Below, piece by piece: positions 26,779 to 34,763 of a stretch of DNA of 42,771 nt. The notes under the pieces are model-generated. The model saw only the letters and a list, made by a program, of their open reading frames with translations, had not been told where the DNA came from and did not search any database. The stretch covers positions 1 to 42,771 of the forward strand of contig CAUEBO010000018.1 of the NCBI GenBank assembly GCA_958454405.1. Direction: 5' to 3'. The position numbers were made by a program, and so were the translations under genes. The DNA comes from an uncultured Eggerthellaceae bacterium (GTDB taxonomy: Bacteria; Actinomycetota; Coriobacteriia; Coriobacteriales; Eggerthellaceae). Every line of letters begins with the position of its first letter. The first letter of the stretch is position 1.

Positions 26779-28448
26779 GAGACGTACGCCCCCTTGTCTG
26801 CGGACGAGACGAGCTTCGCGTACTTCGCGAGCACGCCGTGGTCGTGTTTCGGCGCCGGCGGCGTCCATGCCGCGCGCCGGCGTTCCAGCTCGGCGTCGTC
26901 GACGCCGAGCATGAGCGCGCCGCCCTCGATGTCGACGGTGACGGAATCGCCCTCCTCGATGAGCGCGATGGGGCCGCCGGCCGCCGCCTCGGGGCTCACG
27001 TGCCCCACAGCCGGGCCCTTCGTGGCGCCCGAGAAGCGCCCGTCGGTGATCAGGGCCACGCTGGTGGACAGACCCATCCCCACGATGGAGGACGTGGGCG
27101 TCAGCATCTCGCGCATGCCCGGGCCGCCCTTGGGGCCCTCGTAGCGGATGACTACCACGTCGCCCGCCACGATCTTGCCGGCGTTGATGGCCGCGCAGGC
27201 CTCCTCCTCGCTGTCGAAGCAGCGCGCGGGGCCGGTGTGGCAGAGCATGGAGGGATCCACGGCCGACTTCTTCACGATGGCGCCGTCGGGCGCGATGTTG
27301 CCGTGCAGCACCTTGAGGGCGCCCACCGGCGAGAAGGGGTTGTCGTGCGTGCGGCACACCTCGCCGTCGGCGGGCTTCGTGCACGCGCGCAGGTACTCCT
27401 CCATCGGCCCCATGCACGTCACCGCGCTGCGGTCGATGAGCCCCAGCCGGTCCAGCTCGTGCATGACCACCGGCACGCCGCCCACTTCGTACAGGTCGGA
27501 CAGCGGGCGCGGGCCGGAGGGCTGCAGCTTCACGAGATGCGGCGTGCGCGCGCTCGCGGCGTCCCAGTCGTCCATGGTGATGGGATGCCCCGCCTCCCGC
27601 GCGACGGCCGTGAGGTGCAGCACCGTGTTCGTGGAGCCGCCGAAGGCCATGTCGCATTCCATGGCGTTCTTGATAGCCGCCTCGCTCACGATGTCGCGCG
27701 CGCAGACGCCCTTCTCCAAAAGCTCCATCACCTTCATGCCGGCGTGCTTCGCCAAGCGTATGCGCTCGGAGTACACCGCGGGCACGGTGCCGTTGCCGGG
27801 AAGCGCGATGCCCAGGGCCTCGCACAAACAGTTCATGGAGTTCGCCGTGAACATGCCCGAACAGCTGCCGCAGGTGGGGCACGCGGTGTCCTCGTAGTAC
27901 TTGAGCTCGGCCTCGGTCATGGTGCCGTTCATCACCTGCGCCGCTCCGTCGAACAGCGTGTTGAGGTCGGTGGTGGGCCCGCACCCGCCCGGCTGCTTGC
28001 CGGCCAGCATCGGGCCGCCCGACACGAACACCGTGGGTATGTTCACGCGCAGCGCGCCCAACAGCATGCCCGGCACGATCTTGTCGCAGTTGGGAATGCA
28101 CACGAGCGCGTCGAAGGCATGGCCCTGCACCGCGCATTCCAGCGAGTCGGCGATGGCCTCGCGCGACACGAGCGAGTAGTGCATGCCGTCGTGGTTCATG
28201 GCGATGCCGTCGCACACGCCGATGGTGGATATCTCGAACGGCACGCCGCCGGCCATATAGATGCCGGCCTTCACGGCCTCGGCGATCTTGTCCAGGTTGT
28301 TGTGGCCGGGGATGATGTCGTTTCGGGAGTTGAAGACGGCGACGAGCGGCCGTTCCATCTCCTCGTCGGTGATGCCGTCGGCCTTGAGCAGGCTTCTGTG
28401 CGGAGCGCGTGCCGTGCCGCATCGCACGGCGTCGCTGCGTAGTTGCAT
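26775..28448 (-). CDS. ilvD: Dihydroxy-acid dehydratase
   Basis: A 557-residue Fe-S dehydratase making the 2-oxo acids of valine and isoleucine. Cluster cysteines are visible in IPNCDKI and CPTCGSCSGMFTANSMNCL, with CDGIAMNHDGM between the start and these. GAAAGGATCGG before the ATG at 28448 supports this start; the frame continues upstream into the leader without a site. It is the first gene of the ilvD-ilvB-ilvN-ilvC run and lies directly below a T-box leader. Confidence 0.96.
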
Positions 28449-28518
28449 AGGGTCCGATCCTTTCTCCCGTAGCCGCCGCACCCGCCCCGTCGCCGGGCAG
28501 GCGGGCGATGCCGCCCAT

Positions 28519-28552
28519 AAAAAAATCCCGTTGCAAACAAGCTGCACCAGGA
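28519..28552 (-). terminator. T-box-controlled terminator
   Basis: On the minus strand TCCTGGTGCA pairs with TGCAACGGGA (nine of ten positions, one of them wobble) around GCTTGTT, followed by seven T residues. The loop and part of the 3' arm are shared with the proposed antiterminator. Confidence 0.75.
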
Positions 28553-28802
28553 CCTCAGAAGGAAAGGAGATGCACCGGCGCCCTGCGACGGTTCGTCTCG
28601 ATCGGACTGATAACGGAGTCGCCGGTCCAGCTTACTTGCCCCGGCTGCACGCGAAGGTCGTTCGCTGCGGGCCGAAACGTTCATGCCGAACTGCTCGGAG
28701 GGGGCGTTCGGACCGTCCACCGCCGGCTCGCAGCAACCGCCGGCTCTCTGGAGATGGGTTCGTCCCTACTGTCCTCTTCAACGCATTTCTCATATGAACT
28801 TG
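28519..28802 (-). promoter_or_regulatory. T-box riboswitch leader of ilvD
   Basis: Read on the minus strand, the leader has the hallmarks of a T-box: GAAGAGGACAGTA (from 28779) for the kink-turn and AGTA loop, CAGAGAGCCGGC then GGTTGCTG then CGAGCCGGC (28750-28722) for the apex of Stem I, and CTCCGAGCAG (from 28700) closing Stem I. Further on CAAGTAAGC is followed by TGGACC (28638-28624), the T-box proper. CAAGTAAGC can pair over nine bases, two of them G-U, with GCTTGTTTG (28542-28534), which overlaps the terminator; this would be the antiterminator. Uncharged tRNA should therefore allow readthrough into ilvD. The specifier region reads GAACGCCCC; I cannot make it an Ile, Leu or Val codon. 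Confidence 0.75.
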
Positions 28803-28809
28803 TGGGGTC

Positions 28810-28837
28810 AGTATACCGCCCGATCCCCGATGCGCAA
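28810..28837 (-). promoter_or_regulatory. Promoter of the ilv operon
   Basis: On the minus strand TTGCGC (-35) and TATACT (-10) with a 16-base spacer. Transcription would start near 28802, giving a leader of about 350 bases that contains the T-box. Confidence 0.65.
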
Positions 28838-28986
28838 GCAGAACTTTCGCCGCCCGAACGATCACGCAGGAAATCACCACGTTTGCCGCCGGAGCTTGAA
28901 CGCCGAGTTGATTCAAGCGCGCAACGCGGGCGCGCTTTCCGGCGAAGCCGCGGGAACGCGGTCCGGCCCTTGCGGACGGAGGAAGC

Positions 28987-29016
28987 GCCGTCGGGCGGGC
29001 GGACCCGCCCGACGGC
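28987..29016 (-). terminator. Terminator of the AOR operon
   Basis: GCCGTCGGGCGGG and CCCGCCCGACGGC form a 13-bp stem with a CGGA loop, 29 bases past the cysteine desulfurase stop. It separates the AOR operon from the ilv promoter. Confidence 0.7.
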
Positions 29017-29044
29017 ATCCCGAGGAGGGTGGACCAGGCCGGCG

Positions 29045-30436
29045 TCAGTGGATGCCGGCCATGATCATGAAGGCCACGGTGCGCTTGGCCGCCTCGACCG
29101 CCTCCAAGAAGCGGTCGACGTCGTCTTCGGTGTTGTACAGGGCCAGGCTTGCCCGGCAAACCGCCCGCTGGCCCAGATGGCGCACGAGGGGCTCGGCGCA
29201 GTGGGCGCCCGCGCGCACCGCGACGTTGCTGCGGGAAAGCGCCTCCCCCACGTCGAGCGCGCTCGTGCCGCGCACGTTGAACGACACCACGCCGCAGCGG
29301 CGCGACCACGCGCTTCGGCCGCGGGTGTCCGGCTCGCCGTACACGGACACGTCGGGGATCGCCGCCAGGCCGTCCAGCATGCGCGCGAGCAGGCGATCCT
29401 CATGGTCGAAGACGGCATCGAAGCCGATCGCCTCCACGAACCGGATCGCCTCGGCCAGGCCGACCGCCCCTTCCACGTTCGGCGTGCCCGCCTCGAACCG
29501 CTGGGGCGCGTCCGCGAACGACGAGCGCCGCTCGAACACGGCGTCCACCATGCCCCCGCCTCTGCGGAGCGGAGCCATGCGCTCGAGCAGGCCGCGCTTG
29601 CCGTACAGCACGCCGATGCCCATGGGCGCGTACACCTTGTGCCCCGAGAAGGCGGCGAAATCGACGTCGAGCGTCCGCACGTCGACGGGAAGATGGGCGA
29701 CGCTCTGGGCGCAATCCGCGACGACGACCGCTCCCGCCCCATGGGCCATGCGCGCGATGCGGTCGAGCGGCGCCACGTTGCCGAGGACGTTCGACACGTG
29801 GGCGACCGCCACGATCTTGGTGCGGGGCCCAATGGCGCGCTCCCATGCCTCCTCGTTGAAGCGCCCTTGCTCGTCGGGCAGCACGTACACGAGGTTCGCC
29901 CCGGTCAGATCGGCTACGGTCTGCCAGGGTATGAGGCTGGAATGATGCTCGGAAACGGGCAGGACCACGTCGTCTCCCGCCGACAGCGCGCGCAGCCCGT
30001 ACGCATAGGCTGCCGTGTTGAGGGAATCGGTGGCCCCGCCGGTGAACACGATCTCGTCGTCATCGCATCCGAGGAACCGCGCCACGACGCGGCGCGCGCT
30101 GTCGTAGAGCTGGGTGGCCTCGCGCCCGAGCCGGTACGTGCCCCTCAGGGGGTTCGCATTGTAGCGCCGGTAGAAGAGATCCTGCGCCTCAAGCACGCAT
30201 GCCGGCTTCTGCGTGGTGGCGGCGTTGTCCAGGTACGCGAGCGGCCTCGCCCGCTTCCGCTGCTCGGCGATCAGCGGGAACTGCTCGGCGATGGCGCCGA
30301 TGCCGGCAACAGGACGCTCTCCCTGCGCTTCCGGGGAAGCGCAGGGGGCGTGGCGGCCTTCCGGCCGGGCGGGCCGGCCGGCCGCATCGCGCATGCCGGC
30401 GCGGGCGTCCCGCGCCGGCGCGGCCGTCGCGCTCAT
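29045..30436 (-). CDS. Cysteine desulfurase, SufS/CsdA type
   Basis: A 463-residue PLP enzyme that takes sulfur from cysteine as a persulfide. The PLP Lys is in SGHKVYAP and the catalytic Cys in RAGAHCAEP, the short-loop form of group II desulfurases. The opening YLDNAATTQKP is conserved. About 60 N-terminal residues rich in Arg, Ala and Pro precede the usual start. Its ATG overlaps the AOR-family gene stop as ATGA. No SufBCDU scaffold genes are nearby, so it is probably devoted to this operon: building the four-cluster ferredoxin or sulfurating the pterin cofactor. That role is inference from position. Confidence 0.9.
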   Translation of the reverse strand: MSATAAPARDARAGMRDAAGRPARPEGRHAPCASPEAQGERPVAGIGAIAEQFPLIAEQRKRARPLAYLDNAATTQKPACVLEAQDLFYRRYNANPLRGTYRLGREATQLYDSARRVVARFLGCDDDEIVFTGGATDSLNTAAYAYGLRALSAGDDVVLPVSEHHSSLIPWQTVADLTGANLVYVLPDEQGRFNEEAWERAIGPRTKIVAVAHVSNVLGNVAPLDRIARMAHGAGAVVVADCAQSVAHLPVDVRTLDVDFAAFSGHKVYAPMGIGVLYGKRGLLERMAPLRRGGGMVDAVFERRSSFADAPQRFEAGTPNVEGAVGLAEAIRFVEAIGFDAVFDHEDRLLARMLDGLAAIPDVSVYGEPDTRGRSAWSRRCGVVSFNVRGTSALDVGEALSRSNVAVRAGAHCAEPLVRHLGQRAVCRASLALYNTEDDVDRFLEAVEAAKRTVAFMIMAGIH

Positions 30437-32502
30437 CCCAGTTTCCCGAGCGCGTCCAAGTCGTCGGCAACGTCGGACAGGCCGTACTTCTCAAGCTCCT
30501 CCCGCGTGGGGTAGCCCTTCTCGTTCAGCCCGTCGTGGGCGTACGCCTTCGACTTCACTTCCTCGAACTTGTCGCGGTCGAGCGTGCGGCCCAGGTTCGC
30601 GCTGTACGTCCACTCCCCGTTCTCGATGGCGGGCATGAAGTAGGGGGCCGACACGGGCACGGAGTAGATGTACTCGGCGTACTGCTCGTCCTCGCGCTCG
30701 CGGCCCTGCTCCACCCAGATGGCGCGGTCGAGCAGCAGGAACTTGCGGCCGTAGTCGAGGCTCTCCTCGTACGTGATGTCCCGGCCGAGCACGGCCTTGA
30801 AGAACCGCAGCTCGAACTCGGGCGTGGCGCCGGCGTAGTCGTCGGGCGTGAAGTTCACGAGGTTCACCAGGTTCGGCCACGCCCAATCGCACATGCCCAT
30901 GGTCTGGGCCCAGAAGCGCCCGTGGTAGCGGTACCACTCCAGGGTCTCCATCATGTAGTCGGAGTAGATGCCCTCCTCGCTGAAGTCGAGGCACTTCGGA
31001 TCGGAGAGTTGCGCGCAGCGCGCCACCTCGCCGACGAAGTCCTCCGCGCTGATCCACTCGCCCCCGAGGCCCTTCCACAGCATGGGGGTCCAATGCAGGA
31101 TCCAGTTGAGCGCGTGCTCGTTCACGTCGCGCTCCCCCAGGATGGTGGCGAAGCCCCATTCCGCCTCGACGCGCGGATCGTAGTGCATGCAGTAGCCCCA
31201 GTACGGGCGGTCGAGCAGACCCGTCGCCGTGTCCTCGTCCCAGCGGCCCCACTTCACGGCGGCGCGCGCCAGGCCCTCTGCAAGATCGTCCCCGATCTCC
31301 TCGCGGTACGCGATGCGGTGCAGCAGCGTGTCGATGAACTCGTAGGACGTGAACTTGTCGAACGGCAGGTCGGTGTCGATGTCCTTGCCCTGCCCCATGA
31401 CGCCCATCTTGTACAGGTTGCGCAGATACGGTGCCAGGTCGACCTCGAACCCGTCGATGCCCAGGCGATTGAGCAGCGTGTTCGTCTTCATCTGGTCCTC
31501 AACCTTGCCGCTGGCCGTGTAGTACAGGCCGGCGTTGCACGTGGCCTCGTTGCCGATGCGGCCCTTCACGGTGACGCGGCAGTTGCGGTAGCAGCCCAGG
31601 CAGCCTTCGGGGCGGCCGGTGGTATCCCCCAGGTTCCAGGCGAGCGGGCTGAAGCCCGGCTGGCGCACGATCTCGCCGAACGGCGCGTAGTCGAGGCTGG
31701 GCGTCTCGTTCACCGGGTCGTCCACATGGTAGCCGTAGCGCTCCTGCAAGTCGATGCGGGCGTCCACGAGCGCCGCCGGATCGGCCACGGGGAAGCTCTT
31801 CGAGCCGATGAAGCTGAGGGCCTTGAGGTTCTTCGCGCCCCACACGGCGCCGAACCCGCTCTGCCCCGCCACGTGCCCCGCGTCGTGCGTGATGGTGGCG
31901 GTCCGCACGAGGTTCTCGCCCGCCGGCCCGATGGCCAGCACGGCGGGCCGGTCCGCCGACCTCCCGCCGTCGCGACGGCTCGAGAACTCGAACCATTCGC
32001 CGTCGGGCGTGCCGTGCGTCACGCGGTCCCACACCTCCTCCTGCGCGTCCCAGGTGTCCATGCCCCACAGGCTGGACGCGTCCTCGAACGTGACCTCGTC
32101 GTTCACCACGTTCACCCACACGGGCGCGTCGGCCTTGCCCATGACGACGGTGGCGTCGTAGCCGGCCGCCTTCATCATGCCGGCGATCCTGCCGCCGATG
32201 CTCGAGCGCGTGTACCACTCCTTGGGAAACGCGAAGGGGCCGATGCCGGTCATCTCCACGCGGGCGGACGACGAGGGGACGATGGTGCCCGAGAACGGGT
32301 TCGACGCCACGACGGTCACGTTGCCGGGATCGAAGGGCCCCACCCCCTTGTCGGCGCAGTAGTCCCAGAACAGCTTCGAGGCGAGCCCATGGCCGCCTAT
32401 CCATTCCTTTACGTAGGGCCCGCTGTCGACGGTTTCGAAGCTGCGGTCGGTGAGGTTGAGGACGAGAATCTTGCCGGCGTAGCCGAATGTTTGATCGGGC
32501 AT
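30433..32502 (-). CDS. AOR-family tungsten/molybdenum oxidoreductase
   Basis: A 689-residue member of the aldehyde ferredoxin oxidoreductase family, which carries a bis-pterin tungsten (or molybdenum) site and one [4Fe-4S] cluster. Pterin-domain marks are WIGGHGLASKLF at 34-45, SSIGGRIAG at 100-108 and GQSGFGAVWGAKNLKAL at 213-229. The cluster cysteines are C301, C304, C308 and C538. The two DxxGL motifs of the family read NRLGID and QTMGMC, with Asp replaced by Asn345 and Gln533, so this is a divergent branch. It is longer than typical archaeal AOR. AAGGAGG overlaps the ferredoxin stop. It has no signal peptide but is encoded with a Tat-signal ferredoxin and a cytochrome b, suggesting export as a complex. 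Substrate unknown. Confidence 0.9.
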   Translation of the reverse strand: MPDQTFGYAGKILVLNLTDRSFETVDSGPYVKEWIGGHGLASKLFWDYCADKGVGPFDPGNVTVVASNPFSGTIVPSSSARVEMTGIGPFAFPKEWYTRSSIGGRIAGMMKAAGYDATVVMGKADAPVWVNVVNDEVTFEDASSLWGMDTWDAQEEVWDRVTHGTPDGEWFEFSSRRDGGRSADRPAVLAIGPAGENLVRTATITHDAGHVAGQSGFGAVWGAKNLKALSFIGSKSFPVADPAALVDARIDLQERYGYHVDDPVNETPSLDYAPFGEIVRQPGFSPLAWNLGDTTGRPEGCLGCYRNCRVTVKGRIGNEATCNAGLYYTASGKVEDQMKTNTLLNRLGIDGFEVDLAPYLRNLYKMGVMGQGKDIDTDLPFDKFTSYEFIDTLLHRIAYREEIGDDLAEGLARAAVKWGRWDEDTATGLLDRPYWGYCMHYDPRVEAEWGFATILGERDVNEHALNWILHWTPMLWKGLGGEWISAEDFVGEVARCAQLSDPKCLDFSEEGIYSDYMMETLEWYRYHGRFWAQTMGMCDWAWPNLVNLVNFTPDDYAGATPEFELRFFKAVLGRDITYEESLDYGRKFLLLDRAIWVEQGREREDEQYAEYIYSVPVSAPYFMPAIENGEWTYSANLGRTLDRDKFEEVKSKAYAHDGLNEKGYPTREELEKYGLSDVADDLDALGKLG

Positions 32503-32506
32503 GATG

Positions 32507-33304
32507 CTACTCCTCCTTGGACTGGGTCGATGCCGGGGCCGCGACGGTGGGGTCGTTGACGCTGGACAGGTACGCCCTCGGCGGGACCTGCCCCTCGTCG
32601 TCCACCGGGAAGGCCATGCGCGCGTAGTGGACGTTGCGCAGGTTCGCGGTGTAGCCTTCGTCCGTCTGCACGGGAAGCTCGTTGGTGAACGTGATGGCCT
32701 GCATCGGGCATATCAGCACGCACGCCTGATCGCCCCGGGGCCCTCCCTCGCGGTTCCAGTACGGCGTGTTCTTGCACAGGTCGCATTTCTGCGCATGGCG
32801 CTCCTCGAAGTTCCACTGCACGCGCGAAGGCGTGAAGGGGCAGGCGCTCACGCAGCGTTCGCACCCGATGCACTTGCCCTCGTCCACTACGCGGGCGTGC
32901 GTTTCGGGGTCGACGTGCATGGCCCCGACCGGGCACGCCTCCACGCACGACGGGTACGGGCATTGGCGGCACTGGTGCTGCGCGATGTCGTAGGGGAACT
33001 CGCGCAGCGGGTTCTTGTTGACCTGGATGCGGGAGAGCGCCAGGTTCTCGCTGCCCGAATGCACGAGGGAGCACGTGAGCATGCAGCTCTGGCAGCCCGC
33101 GCACTTCTTCGTGTCGACCAGCAGGTAGCCCTCCGACGCCTCGATCGCGTACACCTCGTCGGGCAGCGCGATGGCCGCGATGCCGCCTCCAAGAATGGCG
33201 CCGATGCCCAGGCCGCCCAAGCCGGCGAGGAACTGCCTGCGGGACAGGCCCTCGCTCGAGCGTTCGGACTGCATCGGTTGCCGGGAATTCTGATCAGCGT
33301 TCAT
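32507..33304 (-). CDS. Tat-exported four-cluster ferredoxin subunit
   Basis: A 265-residue DmsB/FdhB-like electron-transfer subunit. It begins with a twin-arginine signal, SRRQFLA at 21-27, followed by a Gly/Ala-rich hydrophobic stretch to about residue 48 and a likely cleavage after VYA. Sixteen cysteines form four [4Fe-4S] sets: CAGCQSCMLTC at 68-78, then CRQCPYPSCVEAC, CIGCERCVSAC, and a split fourth set from CDLC to CVLIC. It would carry electrons between the AOR-family subunit and the cytochrome b. It stops four bases before the AOR-family gene. Tat export implies that the cofactor-loaded partner is folded first and may ride out with it. Confidence 0.9.
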   Translation of the reverse strand: MNADQNSRQPMQSERSSEGLSRRQFLAGLGGLGIGAILGGGIAAIALPDEVYAIEASEGYLLVDTKKCAGCQSCMLTCSLVHSGSENLALSRIQVNKNPLREFPYDIAQHQCRQCPYPSCVEACPVGAMHVDPETHARVVDEGKCIGCERCVSACPFTPSRVQWNFEERHAQKCDLCKNTPYWNREGGPRGDQACVLICPMQAITFTNELPVQTDEGYTANLRNVHYARMAFPVDDEGQVPPRAYLSSVNDPTVAAPASTQSKEE

Positions 33305-33364
33305 AGTCCGTCTTCCTCCTCGCTTGCGTCCGCTGCGGGCGGGCCGCAGCCGTCTTCCACTCGT

Positions 33365-33946
33365 CTACTCGTCGCGCTCCGCCTGCTCCTGCGCGCCGCG
33401 CAGGTAGGGCGCGTACTGCGACATGCGGAGCATGAACAGGGTGCGCAGCGCCTCCACCTTGTCGTTGTAGGCGTCCAAACCGGCCAGCCTGTCCTCGAGC
33501 ACGTCGGCGAACGCGCGGTCCCCCACGACGTCGCGCAGCCACGCCACGAACGCCTCCGTGTCGATCCAGGCGAACGCCCCGTTCGTGCCGAGCGACGCGC
33601 TTCCCGATTTCTCGTCGAGGAAGAACGTCGCCGCCTCCTCCAGGCTGTACAGGTATGCGGTCGTGTTGCCGCGCGCCGCGGCGATGCGCATGCCCACGAT
33701 GTGCTCGCCCCATTCCAGCTCGCGCAAGGCGCGCGCGGCCTCGTCGGCCGTGGGGCGGTCGAACAGGCGGTCGGCCTCCGGAACCTCGAACGCTTCCTGT
33801 GCGGCCGCCTCTTCGGCGGCGCGCTCCTCCTCGGCCCGCCGGCGCGCCTCCTCGGCCGCCGTCATGCCGAACACGGACTTTTCGACCACCTCGACCTCGT
33901 ACGCATCGAGGGTGGGCGACGGTTGCGCGAGCGAACGTCTCGGCAT
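33365..33946 (-). CDS. Unknown Cys-free helical protein of the AOR operon
   Basis: A 193-residue protein with no cysteines, no signal and no membrane span. Residues 29-55 form an Ala/Glu/Arg-rich charged helix, probably a coiled coil; the rest is predicted helical with several Trp and aromatic residues. GGGAGG precedes the ATG and the gap to the cytochrome gene is four bases. Its place in the operon is where TorD-like chaperones occur in DMSO reductase-type systems, but I see no TorD motif. A dedicated assembly chaperone or an extra subunit is plausible; neither is shown by sequence. Confidence 0.7.
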   Translation of the reverse strand: MPRRSLAQPSPTLDAYEVEVVEKSVFGMTAAEEARRRAEEERAAEEAAAQEAFEVPEADRLFDRPTADEAARALRELEWGEHIVGMRIAAARGNTTAYLYSLEEAATFFLDEKSGSASLGTNGAFAWIDTEAFVAWLRDVVGDRAFADVLEDRLAGLDAYNDKVEALRTLFMLRMSQYAPYLRGAQEQAERDE

Positions 33947-33950
33947 GTCC

Positions 33951-34763
33951 CTACCTCCCCGTCTCTCCTTCGAGCGCCGCCGCTTCCGCGCACGGCGCCG
34001 CAGCTTCTTCCTCCACGCGCCCCTCGGCCTTCAGGCGCGCCACCCATGCCACATGCTCCTGCTCCGCCTCGTCGCGCGGCATCCAGCCGATCAGCATCGA
34101 CGGGAACGTCTTCCACGAGAAGGGCACGATGGCGGCGAAGAAGACGTGCGCCACGAAGAACAGCGCCATCAGCACGGCGGACAGGTCGTGCGTCCACGTG
34201 ATCGCGTTCATGAAGGCGTCGGGCAGCGTGAGCCACACATGCGCCAGCGCTTTGACCAGGCCCGACACTATGAGAAGCACCGAGCAGGCAAGCGCCATGA
34301 CGTAGGCCAGCTTCTCGCTTTCGAAGTACTTGCCCTCCTGGGGCATGTCGAACCTCTTCACGCCCAGCTTGTGGCCGTAGTGGCGCACGGTCACCATCAC
34401 GGCGTCGCGCGCGGGGAGATGCTCCTTGAAGCGCCAGCGCGATATGATGGTGTTGCCCAGGTAGAAGAACGTGCCGAACAAGAACGAGACGCACGCCACG
34501 AAGTGGACGTTCATCCACACCACGGCAGCCGGGCCGTCGGAGACGAACGCCGGCGTGAACCTGAGGCCCATGACGATGCCGGATACCAGGCACGCCGCCA
34601 CGCCGAGCGCATGGGTCCAATGAGAGACGCGGGCCGGCGGATCGTGCCGATAGACGCGATCGCCGACGATTTTCGGGTCCTTGCGCTTGACGATCGCCGC
34701 GAAGAACAGACCCGCGAAAGGCGCCAGCGCAACGAGCCACGGCAGTTGGTCGAACCAAGGCAT
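33951..34763 (-). CDS. Cytochrome b membrane subunit (FdnI-like)
   Basis: A 270-residue membrane protein with about five spans (roughly residues 9-25, 50-70, 80-106, 153-177, 190-215) and an acidic cytoplasmic tail. Candidate heme ligands are H40, H48 and H51 around the second span, one in MNVHF near 85, and those in THDLSAV and VAHVFF near 191-206. The pattern matches the cytochrome b561 gamma subunit of formate dehydrogenase-N and related enzymes, which links a ferredoxin subunit to menaquinone. AAGGGAAAGGAG precedes the ATG. It is the first gene of the operon, so the whole unit is expressed as a membrane-bound respiratory complex. Confidence 0.88.
   Translation of the reverse strand: MPWFDQLPWLVALAPFAGLFFAAIVKRKDPKIVGDRVYRHDPPARVSHWTHALGVAACLVSGIVMGLRFTPAFVSDGPAAVVWMNVHFVACVSFLFGTFFYLGNTIISRWRFKEHLPARDAVMVTVRHYGHKLGVKRFDMPQEGKYFESEKLAYVMALACSVLLIVSGLVKALAHVWLTLPDAFMNAITWTHDLSAVLMALFFVAHVFFAAIVPFSWKTFPSMLIGWMPRDEAEQEHVAWVARLKAEGRVEEEAAAPCAEAAALEGETGR

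Noticed and set aside
28632..28794. Leader peptide in the ilvD leader starting ATGAGAAATGCG
   Set aside because: It has no run of Ile, Val or Leu codons, and the same bases form conserved T-box Stem I motifs, which explain the region better.
30199..32559. A 786-codon plus-strand open frame opposite the AOR-family gene
   Set aside because: It is antisense to a well-supported gene, has His/Arg/Val-rich composition typical of GC-rich shadow frames and has no family motif.
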